Below are positions 1 to 8,289 of a DNA stretch of 64,000 nucleotides, piece after piece. The notes under the pieces are model-generated. The model was not told the origin of the DNA. It was given only the letters and a program-made list of their open reading frames with translations, and ran no database searches. The translations under genes and the position numbers were made by a program. Source of the DNA: Lysobacterales bacterium (GTDB lineage: Bacteria > Pseudomonadota > Gammaproteobacteria > Xanthomonadales > Xanthomonadaceae); assembly GCA_019510125.1 (NCBI GenBank), contig JAEKKX010000004.1, positions 1 through 64,000 of the forward strand. Reading direction: 5' to 3'. Numbering within the stretch: the stretch's first letter is position 1; each line of letters starts with the position of its first letter.

Positions 1-412
1 CGCGGTAAGCCGTCCACAAATCATGGGCTGTACCGATGGCTTCTTCAGTGCGATTGTTGAAGTTGTTGCCGAAGGATGGCCCGACCTGACTCTTGAACTC
101 GAAGGCCGCGATGAGACGGCCTTGATTCATGACGAGCAAGTCCCAGAGTTTTGTCGGCCGGAAATATCCCGGCAGTGTGAGGACGCGACGTTCCAAATGG
201 AGTTGTGCATGAGCAAGGCCGTTGGCGCGCACTATGTCTTTTATCAGCGCGACGAATCCATCCATGTTCTTGCCACCGGTGACACTGGCGCGCTCGCCCT
301 GATCGACGACCCCAGCTTCGACTTGCTTCTGCCGCGCCTTCTCTCGATTTCCCCAGAACGCCATAACAGCATCCCGTGCTTTCGTTTCATAGTCCGCTAG
401 ATCAAGCGCCAT
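1..412 (-). CDS. PaeR7I/XhoI-family type II restriction endonuclease, N-terminal part
   Basis: The first 137 residues of a restriction enzyme are visible; the rest lies left of the window. The frame opens with ATG (complement of 410-412), three bases after the methyltransferase stop, so the two genes are co-transcribed. The segment GGKNMDGF (residues 47-54) and the run WDLLV (D91), then AAFEFKSQ (E105, K107), fit a PD-(D/E)xK nuclease core and the RE_XhoI family. PaeR7I and XhoI cut CTCGAG; that this one has the same specificity is inference. The gene sits directly behind its cognate methyltransferase, the usual order for safe establishment in a new host. Confidence 0.8.
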   Translation of the reverse strand, partial: MALDLADYETKARDAVMAFWGNREKARQKQVEAGVVDQGERASVTGGKNMDGFVALIKDIVRANGLAHAQLHLERRVLTLPGYFRPTKLWDLLVMNQGRLIAAFEFKSQVGPSFGNNFNNRTEEAIGTAHDLWTAYR

Positions 413-415
413 AAC

Positions 416-2164
416 TTAGTCCCCGTCTCCGCCGAGCGCCGCCTTTTCCTGGCGGCTCAATCCGTACAGTTGAAATGTTGCCGCATTGCAGGCCGCGAGG
501 TCGCGCACGTCGGCTGCGTTGATAAGCGCAGTCTTGAGGGCCTGCGGCACATCGCTCCAGCGCGGCAGACGCAGGCGGCGCAGATACTGCGCTTGAAAGC
601 GCAGGAAGCCGCCATGCATCTTGGTTGAATATGTTGCGATAAACAGCCGGGTCACGGACGAAAGGAGGACGGCTTGCAACGCCTTCAAGTCCCACTGGCT
701 CGCCGTGATGTAGTAGAGATTGTGATGAGGGTAGAGCTTGCCTTCCTCAAAAACGATGTGGGCCTGCCCCTTGATGTCGGGGATCAGGAGCTTCGGCGTT
801 TCGGCAATGGACGGTGTGATTCGGTCGATGGTGCGATACCAGTTGGCAGGCACTTTCTGCGCGCAATGCCGCCCGGCGATCTGCTCCTTCCGCAACTCCA
901 GATAGCGTTTGAGCAGCGGATAGCGCGCGAGATCGACAAGCTTGCCATCATCGGCGAACGGGTTAATGACGCCCAGGCCGCGCCACTTCACGGTGCCGTC
1001 CGCAATGTCCTTCGTCATCGCGAGTGGCAGCTTGCGGTCCTCTTCGACAGTGAGTTCGTCCATCAGCCCGATGAAGGCTTTATCCGCTCCGGTCGCAACG
1101 CCGATTCCGACTTTGCAGCCCGTATCCTCGAGAAGAGGAAAGGTTGCCTCAAGACGCCGGATGATGACCATCTGATCGGATGAATCGAGAATCCACGGCT
1201 CCGCGCCGCTCGCCACACCGGCAATCAACTGCACGGCACTACCCTTTTCAGGGCGGTGCGATGAAGTCAGATCCAACGCAAGCGCGTGTAACGCCTTGGC
1301 CTCCACGGGCGGACGATGGGCGATCCGCGTGCTTGTGCCGCGCTCACGCGCAATGACGGTGATGGCCGGATAGGCGATCACCTCTGAATGAAAGGCCGGC
1401 GTATCGACCATATCGACGTAGACTTTCAGATGGAACTGCTCGGAAACGAGGTTCCTAAGTGGCCCGCCATAGCGGTTCTTCATCCAGCGGTCCGCACAGA
1501 TGAATCCGAGAACGCCACCATTCGTCAGCGACCGCAGCGACCGTTCGATAAACGGGATGTAGAGATCGGCGCGGTCGTAGATCGTTGTGTAGCGCGAGCG
1601 GTATTCTGTCAGCAGGACATCGGGAACCCGTTCCTGCCGCACATAAGGGGGGTTGCCGATCACGACATCGAAGGGGTCGGGAAGATCAGCCAGCAGGAAA
1701 TCGTCATTGACCAGCCACGCATCGGCCAGCGCGATGGATTGCGAAGCCGTCAAGCCGCTTCGGGACAGCAAGTCGATGACCTGGCCGCGCGTTTGCGTGA
1801 AGGTCTCCCGATGAAGCTCGACCGCACGAATAGCGCCTGCCAGAGCCTTCACGGGGATACGCGGATCATTCGAGGTGTTCCACGCTGCAAGAAGCCGCTC
1901 GATAGCCGGCAGCAGGAAGTCCCCGCCGCCAAACGACGGTTCAAGGAGCTTGAGTTTGTGTAGCGGACGGTCGGCCCTATACCCGCAGAGATCGAGGAGG
2001 AACTCGACGATTTCGCGGCGTGTAAATACGGCACCGCGCGCTTTGATGCCGGCGTCGGTTGCAAGTACTTCGACAGCCTGCGCGACCGGGCAAAGTCCCG
2101 GCAAGGACGACTGCCGGGCGGCAAGTCCCCTGGCACTCTGCTGGGCAACTAGCACGGAACTCAT
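416..2164 (-). CDS. Type II DNA adenine methyltransferase (N-6), PaeR7I-type
   Basis: This 582-residue protein should methylate adenine in the sequence cut by the neighbouring endonuclease. Motif I ([10 protein letters not shown], residues about 74-83) binds S-adenosylmethionine, and the catalytic NPPY motif is at 171-174, the pattern of gamma-class N6-adenine methylases. A target-recognition region fills the C-terminal half. The frame stays open upstream to 2230, but the ATG at 2164 is preferred because it overlaps the stop of the preceding ribbon-helix-helix gene (ATGA), which implies translational coupling. One CTCGAG site lies inside this gene at 1127-1132. Confidence 0.85.
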   Translation of the reverse strand: MSSVLVAQQSARGLAARQSSLPGLCPVAQAVEVLATDAGIKARGAVFTRREIVEFLLDLCGYRADRPLHKLKLLEPSFGGGDFLLPAIERLLAAWNTSNDPRIPVKALAGAIRAVELHRETFTQTRGQVIDLLSRSGLTASQSIALADAWLVNDDFLLADLPDPFDVVIGNPPYVRQERVPDVLLTEYRSRYTTIYDRADLYIPFIERSLRSLTNGGVLGFICADRWMKNRYGGPLRNLVSEQFHLKVYVDMVDTPAFHSEVIAYPAITVIARERGTSTRIAHRPPVEAKALHALALDLTSSHRPEKGSAVQLIAGVASGAEPWILDSSDQMVIIRRLEATFPLLEDTGCKVGIGVATGADKAFIGLMDELTVEEDRKLPLAMTKDIADGTVKWRGLGVINPFADDGKLVDLARYPLLKRYLELRKEQIAGRHCAQKVPANWYRTIDRITPSIAETPKLLIPDIKGQAHIVFEEGKLYPHHNLYYITASQWDLKALQAVLLSSVTRLFIATYSTKMHGGFLRFQAQYLRRLRLPRWSDVPQALKTALINAADVRDLAACNAATFQLYGLSRQEKAALGGDGD

Positions 2165-2361
2165 TGTGGCTTCCCCAGCAGCGGCCACTGTTCCGCGACA
2201 TACCGTTCCGTAGCATCGCGTACGACCCACGCGACAGAGACTTTCTTGCTCCGGGCGAGGGCTTCGAGCATTTCGTATAGCTCGGGAGGAAAGGTCACGG
2301 ACGCCCTCGGAGCCGAATCACGCTTGGGCTTTGAGGTAGCAATGTCTTTTGTTGCTGGCAT
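2161..2361 (-). CDS. Ribbon-helix-helix (CopG/Arc-like) protein leading the RM operon
   Basis: A 66-residue protein with a basic N-terminal tail and the run [17 protein letters not shown], typical of a ribbon-helix-helix fold: a short strand followed by two helices. Such proteins dimerise and bind operator DNA through the strand. It is the first gene of the operon, and its stop overlaps the methyltransferase start by the ATGA arrangement. By position it would act like a C protein, timing methylase and endonuclease expression, or autoregulating the operon through the dyads just upstream. That role is inferred; the fold call is fairly firm. Confidence 0.7.
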   Translation of the reverse strand: MPATKDIATSKPKRDSAPRASVTFPPELYEMLEALARSKKVSVAWVVRDATERYVAEQWPLLGKPQ

Positions 2362-2386
2362 GGCCTAAACACTGTCGGATAGATGA

Positions 2387-2436
2387 TGCACCACTTTACA
2401 CCAAGGTGGTGCACGACTCCAATTGGTCAGTCGTGC
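2387..2436. promoter_or_regulatory. Two overlapping dyads upstream of the RM operon (putative operators)
   Basis: TGCACCAC at 2387-2394 is the exact inverse of GTGGTGCA at 2406-2413. GCACGACT at 2411-2418 is the exact inverse of AGTCGTGC at 2429-2436. The arms share bases 2411-2413, so in RNA the hairpins compete, and in DNA they form adjacent operators. They lie 26-75 bases upstream of the ribbon-helix-helix start, where the minus-strand promoter should be. Binding by that protein is an inference. Confidence 0.5.
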
Positions 2437-2997
2437 CCGTACACCACCATGGGGGACGGAGTGCTGGCGAACACGCTGGCGCTCGCTGCGACAGGTTGTG
2501 CAGGTGCGTGCCGTCCTCAACGCTGGTGATTCCTGCCCATCACGTCACGAAGGACGGTTCACGGACAACCCGCCCGGCATCGCTATGGAGCTTCCACGCC
2601 ACGCCTCAAGAGCGGCGCCGCAAGGTGCGGCGGGGGCGTTCTCGCCTGTCGTCGGGTGGTTGACCTGGCCCGCGTCAGTGGGCGAGCCGCAGAAGCCTTC
2701 GTGCGGGGATGCCGAGCCGGCCCCATCTCCTTTCGGAGCGGTTCGACCCAAGGCGTCCTTGTCTCGTTGTGAATCCTGGCGAGGGCGCGGCTGCGCCTCG
2801 GGCTTATGGCTACAACCGTCCGGCGAAAACAATTTCCCCGCCGCTGCGCGGCTTCCTCGCGCAGCAAATTCTTTTCGCCTCCCGGCTCTCCACTGCGTTG
2901 CGACCGCAAGCGGTGCAGCCAGCCCGTCCCCCGCCGGCCGGATCACAACAAGGACGCGATGGGCGCGAACCTTGTTCAACCGAAAGGAGAAAACATC
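2437..2997. other. Intergenic stretch with no supportable gene
   Basis: The frames here are arginine- and proline-rich with no recognisable domain. The stretch separates the minus-strand RM operon from the plus-strand DUF736 gene and must hold the DUF736 promoter, but I cannot point to a convincing -35/-10 pair. Confidence 0.4.
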
Positions 2998-3312
2998 ATG
3001 GCCAACATCGGCACCTTCACCACCGACAAAGACGGCTTCACCGGCACGCTTCGCACCCTGACGCTCAACGTCAAGGTCAAGCTGGTTCCCAACGACAAGG
3101 GCGACACCGAGAACGCCCCGGACTTCCGCCTTCAGGCGGCCGGCCACGACATCGGCGCGGCGTGGAAGAAGACCAGCGAGGCCGGGCGCGACTACCTGTC
3201 CGTGACCCTCGACGATCCTTCGTTCCCGGCGACGGTCTATGCCCGCCTGATCGAGAACGAGGACGGTACGCACGACCTGATCTGGTCGCGCAGCAAGCCC
3301 AAGGCGGCGTGA
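2998..3312 (+). CDS. DUF736 domain-containing protein
   Basis: A 104-residue soluble protein that is almost entirely one DUF736 domain, starting MANIGTF and ending in WSRSKPKAA. The family is a hallmark of Tn4371-type and related conjugative elements and of many plasmids; its biochemical role is unknown. The start at 2998 is supported by a strong ribosome-binding site (GAAAGGAG) ten bases upstream and by the family's typical length of about 100 residues. It stands alone, followed by a perfect hairpin, and converges with the XRE regulator gene. Confidence 0.85.
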   Translation: MANIGTFTTDKDGFTGTLRTLTLNVKVKLVPNDKGDTENAPDFRLQAAGHDIGAAWKKTSEAGRDYLSVTLDDPSFPATVYARLIENEDGTHDLIWSRSKPKAA

Positions 3313-3318
3313 CCGCCG

Positions 3319-3348
3319 CAGCGCCCCGCCCATTGCGGCGGGGCGCTG
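3319..3348. terminator. Hairpin between convergent DUF736 and XRE genes
   Basis: A perfect 12-bp stem (CAGCGCCCCGCC at 3319-3330 with its inverse at 3337-3348) and a 6-base loop follow the DUF736 stop by six bases. There is no T-run, so it may only stabilise RNA ends or work as a bidirectional pause. Confidence 0.5.
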
Positions 3349-3375
3349 TGCTGCTGTTCGCAGCACATCACCGCA

Positions 3376-3681
3376 TCACGCGCGCGGCTTCGCCGCATCG
3401 CGTTCGCTCAACACCGCCTCCAGCTCCCGGCGCACCTGCGCCAGCAGCTCGTCGGCCTTGCGCGGGTTGTCGCCCGCAAAGGCCAGCGTCAGCAGCGTGA
3501 GCGGGTGGATCTCCATCACCTCGCACAGCTCGGTCAACTTGTGCAGGGTCGGGCTTTTCAGGTCGCGCTCCAGGGTACTCATATAGGTACGGCTGGACAC
3601 GTCAGAGAAGGCTTCCTGGCTCAAGCCACGCGCCTTCCTGACTGTCTTCAACGCCTTCGCCAATGAGTTCCCAGCCGCCAC
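3376..3681 (-). CDS. XRE-family HTH transcriptional regulator
   Basis: A 101-residue protein with an N-terminal Cro/C1-type helix-turn-helix (residues about 6-65, including ARGLSQEAF and the recognition-helix region SRTYMSTLERDL) and a short charged C-terminal tail. It is the usual small XRE repressor of Tn4371-like elements. It is transcribed away from the DUF2958 gene, and the intergenic space holds a promoter with a perfect palindrome, the likely operator. I infer that it represses the divergent element genes and itself. Confidence 0.85.
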   Translation of the reverse strand: MAAGNSLAKALKTVRKARGLSQEAFSDVSSRTYMSTLERDLKSPTLHKLTELCEVMEIHPLTLLTLAFAGDNPRKADELLAQVRRELEAVLSERDAAKPRA

Positions 3682-3717
3682 CTATGGTTTTCCTCGAAAA
3701 ACCAAGATGACAGCCCA

Positions 3718-3746
3718 TTGCGCCCTATAGGGCTACAATCTATAGT
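3718..3746 (+). promoter_or_regulatory. Promoter with palindromic operator between XRE and DUF2958 genes
   Basis: TTGCGC (3718-3723), a 17-bp spacer and TATAGT (3741-3746) form a good sigma-70 promoter reading towards DUF2958. The spacer contains the perfect 12-bp palindrome GCCCTATAGGGC (3722-3733), and its core CTATAG recurs over the -10 at 3740-3745. A repressor bound here would block this promoter; the divergent XRE protein is the obvious candidate. Confidence 0.6.
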
Positions 3747-3921
3747 GTTCATTTGGTGTTCTACGTTTTTATGCCTTTACGGAAATCCGCATCGGCAGGT
3801 TCCGGCAAAGTCACGGAACCGCATCCGTGCTTGCGCACGAAGGCGTAAATCCGGTTTGGCGGTTCTGCGCTTTGGCGTGAAACCGCATTCGTGCATCATT
3901 GGATTTGTGGGATTGCCGACC

Positions 3922-4272
3922 ATGCCGCAGCCACTCGCCACCGCCCCGGAGCGCGCGCAACTGCTCGCCAACGGCGAGGCCCGTGCCGCTGGCCGGGCCA
4001 TCGACCCGGTGCCCGTGGTGCGGCTGTTCACGCCGGACGCGCATGTGACCTGGCTGCTGGCTGCGCTCGATCCCGCCGATGGCGATACCGCCTGGGGTCT
4101 CATCGACCTGGGAATCGGGATGCCGGCGCAGGGAACCGTCAAGCTGTCCGAGCTGGCCGGCATCGTCGGGCCGCGCCAGCAGCCCGTGCTGCGCGACCGC
4201 TATTTCCACCCCACGCGCACGCTGTCGGAGTACACCCGGCTGGCCGAGCGCGACGGCGCAATCCCGGACTGA
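3922..4272 (+). CDS. DUF2958 domain-containing protein
   Basis: A 116-residue soluble protein covering the DUF2958 family, which recurs in Tn4371-like elements and has no established function. It contains the runs LLAALDPADGDTAWGLIDLG and RDRYFHPTRTLSEYTRLAERDG. An open frame extends upstream to 3718, but the ATG at 3922 matches the usual N-terminus of the family (MPQPL), and the upstream part overlaps the promoter region. Two imperfect direct repeats lie in its leader (around 3816-3834 and 3879-3897, core ACCGCATYCGTGC); their purpose is unclear. Confidence 0.75.
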   Translation: MPQPLATAPERAQLLANGEARAAGRAIDPVPVVRLFTPDAHVTWLLAALDPADGDTAWGLIDLGIGMPAQGTVKLSELAGIVGPRQQPVLRDRYFHPTRTLSEYTRLAERDGAIPD

Positions 4273-4581
4273 ATACGGCCGACTGTGACTTTTTCAGTCT
4301 GGCGTCATACCGGGCAGGTCTTAATCAGCATTCTTGCGGCGTAGCCCGACCAGTCTGATCCAAATAGACATGATGCCCAGCACGGGCTGCGGCAGGCTGG
4401 CCTGTGCAGCACTCCAAGTTCGGGGCGCTGCCGCCGCATCATTGAGACGAATATCGCAACACATCGGAGCCAATCGGTCTTGACAACCCCATTCGCCTTT
4501 TTAACCCATGACGCTCTGACGATGGCGATGTAGCGCGTAGTTCTTCCGTGGCGGCGAGTCCTGTTCGCAGGAGGAGGCGTC
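4273..4581. other. Intergenic region upstream of DUF2285 gene
   Basis: No gene is supportable here. A TTGACA box at 4480-4485 is a possible -35 element, but the matching -10 position is poor. The strong ribosome-binding site GGAGGAGG sits just before the downstream ATG at 4582. The stretch is lower in GC than the flanking genes. Confidence 0.4.
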
Positions 4582-5337
4582 ATGGTCAATCCTCATCACC
4601 TCGCGCATTGGTATCCGACTGCCGCATACCTGTATGTCTTTTGGCTGGATGCGCTCGCGCTCGCTTGGGAGTATTTGCGCAGGCATCCCGACTACCGGCT
4701 CGACTGGCTTCGCCGTCATCGCGGGCCAGACACGGCGCATCGCTGGGGTTTGCGCCTACTGGAAGACCCGGCGCTCGATGCGCGCGACGCGCATCCGGCC
4801 TGGCTGCCCGGCCATGCCGCCGTGGTGCAGCTCTACCCCGATGCCGATCCGCCACAGGATGCGGCGACCTTCGCGTTCTGGCGCATCCCCGGTCACAAGC
4901 AACTGCTCCATGACGGCAGAGGGCTGGCGCTGATCGCACGCAGCCCAGGTCATTGCCTGCGCTTCACGCTCGCGCCCGGCCTGGAAGACGGCATGGCCGT
5001 GGCCTATGCCCACCGCGGCGACGCTGCCGCGCCTGCTCATGTGCTCCACGCGGCACTGGCAGCCGCCAAGCCCAGGCCGACACCTACCGCGCTGCTGGAA
5101 CTGCACAGCTTGCAGGCGCTCGACGCGACCCTGGCGGGCGCGTCCTTACGTGAAGTCGCGGAAGGACTGTTCGGCGTAGATGCCGCAGCCGATTGGTACA
5201 GCGATGGCGGGCTGCGCTCCAAGGTGCGCCGCCTAGTGCATCGCGGCGATGCGTTGATGCGCGGCGGCTACCGCCGGTTAGCACAGCTTCCGCCGCTTGA
5301 GAAGGGTCGTTTTGATGTGGACGCAAAACGGCCCTGA
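4582..5337 (+). CDS. DUF2285 domain-containing protein (putative HTH regulator)
   Basis: A 251-residue protein. The N-terminal part (WDALALAWEYLRRHPDYR-like, residues about 15-45) resembles the DUF6499/transcriptional-regulator leader found with DUF2285. The C-terminal DUF2285 region (about 170-245) ends in the DNA-binding-like segment SKVRRLVHRGDALMRGGYR. Members occur in nearly all Tn4371-like elements between the DUF2958 and AlpA-like genes and are thought to be transcription factors; no target is known. The start has an excellent ribosome-binding site. Confidence 0.8.
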   Translation: MVNPHHLAHWYPTAAYLYVFWLDALALAWEYLRRHPDYRLDWLRRHRGPDTAHRWGLRLLEDPALDARDAHPAWLPGHAAVVQLYPDADPPQDAATFAFWRIPGHKQLLHDGRGLALIARSPGHCLRFTLAPGLEDGMAVAYAHRGDAAAPAHVLHAALAAAKPRPTPTALLELHSLQALDATLAGASLREVAEGLFGVDAAADWYSDGGLRSKVRRLVHRGDALMRGGYRRLAQLPPLEKGRFDVDAKRP

Positions 5338-5420
5338 TCCAAAACCCCTCGCTTCTTGAGACTGCCTCCATCCGGTCGCGCTGTGTGGCCGGGCGCTTTC
5401 AACCGATGGAGGTTCACACC

Positions 5421-5702
5421 ATGCGTCCCGCTCCCTTGCGGCCTGCCGCCACTGTCTCGACCGCTGCCGCGCAGCCCCAACGCTATCTCACCAACGACGA
5501 AGCCGCCGAGTACCTGCGCCTGTCGCCGCGCACGCTGGAAAAGCAGCGCGTGATCGGCGGCGGCCCGCGCTTTCGCAAGTTCGGCCGCCGCGTCATGTAC
5601 GCCGTGGCCGACCTCGACGCCTGGGCCGCCGACCGCAGTTTCGAGACGACTTCCGATCCCGAATACGCCGAGCACCACTCGGCCGACAGCCGTGCGCGCT
5701 GA
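5421..5702 (+). CDS. AlpA/excisionase-like helix-turn-helix protein
   Basis: A 93-residue protein with a MerR-like winged HTH of the AlpA/HTH_17 type: YLTNDEAAEYLRLSPRTLEKQR, then RFRKFGRRVMYAVADLDAW (residues about 20-70). Such proteins bind DNA as excisionase-like or regulatory factors. In Tn4371-type elements the gene sits directly before repA, as here (26 bases). The ATG at 5421 is chosen over the in-frame GTG at 5385 because GGAGG precedes it at the right distance. It could act in excision or in control of the replication genes. Confidence 0.75.
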   Translation: MRPAPLRPAATVSTAAAQPQRYLTNDEAAEYLRLSPRTLEKQRVIGGGPRFRKFGRRVMYAVADLDAWAADRSFETTSDPEYAEHHSADSRAR

Positions 5703-5728
5703 TCGGCGGCGCGCGGCAGGCCATCGCT

Positions 5729-6586
5729 ATGTCCAGCATCGCGCTGCCGTCCCGGCAGCGGCCGTTGCAGGAGCGCGAACAGCTCGACCTGTTCCGCGCC
5801 TTGCCCGGCGACATGGCACCGCGCGACAGCCAGGACTTGATGGCCTATCCGTTCTTCTCGCTCGGCAAGTCCAAGCGGGTCAAGCCCATCGACTTCCGCG
5901 CGGGCAACGTGACGATCCGTGTGGAAGGCACGCAGGAGCATGGCATCGCCACGATTTGGGATGCGGACGTGCTGATATGGGCGGCTTCGCAGATCGTGGA
6001 GGCGAAGGACGCGGGCCTGCGGCCTTCGCGGCTGATGCGCGCCACGCCCTACGAGATCCTGCGCTTCATCGGGCGCGGCAAGTCGCTGCGCGACTATCAG
6101 CGCCTCAAAGCCGCGCTGGATCGCCTGCAATCGACCACCGTGGCCACGTCCATCCGCGAGACGACCGGGCGGCGCTTGCACCGCTTTTCGTGGATCAACG
6201 AATGGAAGGAACTGGCCGATGCCAGCGGCACGCCGCTGGGCATCGAGCTGATCCTGCCGGACTGGTTCTATGCGGGCGTGCTCGACGCTGCCCTGGTGCT
6301 GACCATCGACCCGGCGTATTTCCGGCTGACCGGCGGCATCGAGCGGTGGTTGTACCGCCTGGTGCGCAAGCACGGCGGCAAGCAGGAACACGGCTGGCAG
6401 TTCGACTTTCGCTACCTGCACCAGAAATCGGGCAGCACCGCGAAGCCCTACGACTTCGCCTGCGACCTGCGCGCGCTCGTCGCGCGGCAGTCGTTGCCCG
6501 GCTACGTCCTGGGCATCGAGCGGATGCCGGACAACGGCATGGAGCTGCTGACCTTCCGGCCCGTGCCGCAGACGGCACGGGGATAA
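5729..6586 (+). CDS. repA: Replication initiator protein RepA
   Basis: A 285-residue protein of the RPA/RepA family found on broad-host-range plasmids and on ICEs of this type. Recognisable stretches are AYPFFSLGKSKRVKPIDF, IWDADVLIWAASQI and the C-terminal winged-helix region around RWLYRLVRKHGG. It should bind the iterons that start 25 bases downstream of its stop and open an origin for autonomous replication of the excised circle. It overlaps no neighbour but is closely packed between the AlpA-like gene and the iteron/parA region. Confidence 0.85.
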   Translation: MSSIALPSRQRPLQEREQLDLFRALPGDMAPRDSQDLMAYPFFSLGKSKRVKPIDFRAGNVTIRVEGTQEHGIATIWDADVLIWAASQIVEAKDAGLRPSRLMRATPYEILRFIGRGKSLRDYQRLKAALDRLQSTTVATSIRETTGRRLHRFSWINEWKELADASGTPLGIELILPDWFYAGVLDAALVLTIDPAYFRLTGGIERWLYRLVRKHGGKQEHGWQFDFRYLHQKSGSTAKPYDFACDLRALVARQSLPGYVLGIERMPDNGMELLTFRPVPQTARG

Positions 6587-6610
6587 CTCCGGGAGAGCCT
6601 GTGGATGGTG

Positions 6611-6748
6611 TCGTGCTATCAGGCGTGCGGGGTATCGTGCTATCAGGCGTGGGACTATCGTGCTATCAGGCGTGCCGATCGGCCGCAAACCCGCGCCAGC
6701 ACTGGGTTTCCTCGCCCTCTAACTTCCCTAACTTCATTTCTCTAACTT
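6611..6748 (+). repeat. Candidate oriV: three iterons plus AT-rich repeats
   Basis: The 17-bp sequence TCGTGCTATCAGGCGTG occurs three times without mismatch, at 6611-6627, 6635-6651 and 6658-6674. The spacing is 24 and 23 bases, about two helical turns, as expected for iterons bound on one face. Next comes a T/A-rich stretch with three copies of CTAACTT (6719-6725, 6728-6734, 6742-6748), a plausible unwinding element. The position between repA and parA is where an iteron origin belongs. Use as an origin is inferred. Confidence 0.7.
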
Positions 6749-6839
6749 TTAGTAGGGAAACGCCGCTGCGGTGGACAACCACCACGCGGCCACAAACGCA
6801 GCAGCAAAAGCCCGGCTTTCCAGTGTGGAGGGCCAGGCC

Positions 6840-7478
6840 ATGATCGTCGCTCTGCTCAATCAGAAAGGCGGCGTGGGCAAAACCACGCTCGCCACGCACA
6901 TCGCCGGCGAGCTGGCGATGCGCGACCAGCACGTCGTCCTGCTGGACGCCGACCCGCAGGGTTCATCGCTGGACTGGACACAGCGCAGAAGCCAGCAGGG
7001 TTTGCCAAGGTTGTTCAGCGCCGTGGGCCTGGCACGCGAAACGCTGCATCAGGAAGCACCAGAACTCGCCAGGCGGGCCGATCACGTCGTCATCGACGGC
7101 CCGCCACGCATCGCGGCACTGGCGCGCTCCGCGCTGCTGGCGGCCGAGCGCGTGCTGATCCCCGTGCAACCCAGCCCCTACGACCTGTGGGCCAGCGCCG
7201 AGATGGTGGCGCTGATCCGCGAGGCGCAGGTGTTTCGGCCTGCGCTGCGCGCGGCCTTCGTCATCAATCGGCGCGTCAGTACCACCGTGATCGGGCGCGA
7301 AGCGCGCCAGGCGCTCGCCGACCAGCCGCTTCCTGCGCTGCGCGCGGAAGTGCATCAGCGCATCGTGTTCGCCGACAGCGTGGCCGCTGGCCGGCTTGCA
7401 CGCGAGACGGCGCCGGACAGCGCCGCCGCCCGCGAAATCACCGCACTGGTGGACGAACTGCTGCGGTGGCCGACATGA
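6840..7478 (+). CDS. parA: ParA-family partition ATPase
   Basis: A 212-residue ParA/MinD-type ATPase. The deviant Walker A motif KGGVGKTT is at residues 9-16, followed by VVLLDADPQGSSLDW and the Walker B-like HVVIDGPP. It is short and lacks the extra N-terminal DNA-binding domain of plasmid P1-type ParA, like other small type Ib ParA proteins. The ATG at 6840 fits the family N-terminus (MIVALLNQKGG); an upstream in-frame start at 6771 would add an unrelated tail. Its stop overlaps the next start (ATGA). It should stabilise the circular form of the element. Confidence 0.9.
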   Translation: MIVALLNQKGGVGKTTLATHIAGELAMRDQHVVLLDADPQGSSLDWTQRRSQQGLPRLFSAVGLARETLHQEAPELARRADHVVIDGPPRIAALARSALLAAERVLIPVQPSPYDLWASAEMVALIREAQVFRPALRAAFVINRRVSTTVIGREARQALADQPLPALRAEVHQRIVFADSVAAGRLARETAPDSAAAREITALVDELLRWPT

Positions 7479-7759
7479 CCGCGAATCCGCCACCGAACAG
7501 CAAGCGCACGGCAAAGCGCGTCGGCATCGGCGCGCGTCCGCCCGCGAATCCGCACGCCGAGGCGTGGATTCGCCAGGGCGACGCCGATGCGCTGGGCAAG
7601 GGCGACCTCTACACCGCCCGCCTGACCCTCGACGTGACGCCCGCGCTACGCGCTCGCATCAAGATCGCCGCCTTCGGTCAAGGCGTGACCGTGGCCGACC
7701 TGCTGCGCGGCCTGCTGGAACGGGAGTTTCCTGAACACCGCAGGGAGAACACGCCATGA
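7475..7759 (+). CDS. Small ParB-like/partition-associated protein
   Basis: A 94-residue basic protein translationally coupled to parA (ATGA overlap) and to the next gene (ATGA overlap). The C-terminal half (TARLTLDVTPALRARIKIAAFGQGVTVADLLRGLLEREF) has the strand-helix-helix look of a ribbon-helix-helix domain, as in the small DNA-binding partners of type Ib ParA systems. The N-terminal half is basic and probably disordered. By position it would be the centromere-binding partner of ParA; no direct motif proves this. Confidence 0.65.
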   Translation: MTANPPPNSKRTAKRVGIGARPPANPHAEAWIRQGDADALGKGDLYTARLTLDVTPALRARIKIAAFGQGVTVADLLRGLLEREFPEHRRENTP

Positions 7760-8289
7760 CTGCATCCGCTTCGCCTGTCGCTGGCGCGGCCACGGCCGCG
7801 CTCGCAGCGCCTGCCGGCCAGCCAGCCAGCGCACCGCTGACGCGCGTGGCGCTGGCCTACATCGAACCGCGCTTCAAGCTCTACCTGCGCTTCGGTGAAC
7901 CTGCGCGCACGCACCAGCTCGACCGCTGGCGTCGCTGCGCGGTGTTCCTGCCAGGCGCCATGTTGTGCCTTATCCGCTGGCAGGCCAACGACTACGGCAC
8001 CGTTCGCTGGCAGCTCATGGTGATGCAGGCTTGTACGCCGCTCGATGCGGCACAGCGCATCCCCGGCGTGCAGCCCGGCGCACGCCTGCTGCTGCACGCC
8101 GAGGGCGAGAACCAGGTGCGCGCCGTGCTGGAGCGCATCGACGCCATCGAGGCGCTGGACATCGCCCCCGCCGCTGTCTCGCCCGCGTACTGGCGCACGC
8201 TCGCCAACCGGCTCGCTGCCCGCCTGCCGCTGCCCGAATACACCGCCGAGCGGCACGCCGCCTGGCTGACCGCGAGGGCACTGCCATGA
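7756..8289 (+). CDS. DUF2840 domain-containing protein
   Basis: A 177-residue protein with a low-complexity alanine-rich N-terminus (about 25 residues), then the DUF2840 domain (LTRVALAYIEPRFKLYLRFG, RWRRCAVFLPGAMLCLIRWQANDYGT). The family is confined to ICEs and plasmids of this type, always in front of the TraF-like protease. Its function is unknown, but coupling to both neighbours by ATGA overlaps points to a role in transfer. Confidence 0.8.
   Translation: MTASASPVAGAATAALAAPAGQPASAPLTRVALAYIEPRFKLYLRFGEPARTHQLDRWRRCAVFLPGAMLCLIRWQANDYGTVRWQLMVMQACTPLDAAQRIPGVQPGARLLLHAEGENQVRAVLERIDAIEALDIAPAAVSPAYWRTLANRLAARLPLPEYTAERHAAWLTARALP

Noticed and set aside
2423-2997. Several overlapping Arg/Pro-rich frames before the DUF736 gene
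   Set aside because: No domain, no good start signals, conflicting frames on both strands; treated as intergenic.
6611-6674. The three 17-bp repeats considered as a CRISPR array
   Set aside because: Spacers are only 6-7 bases, there are no cas genes, and the position between repA and parA fits iterons.
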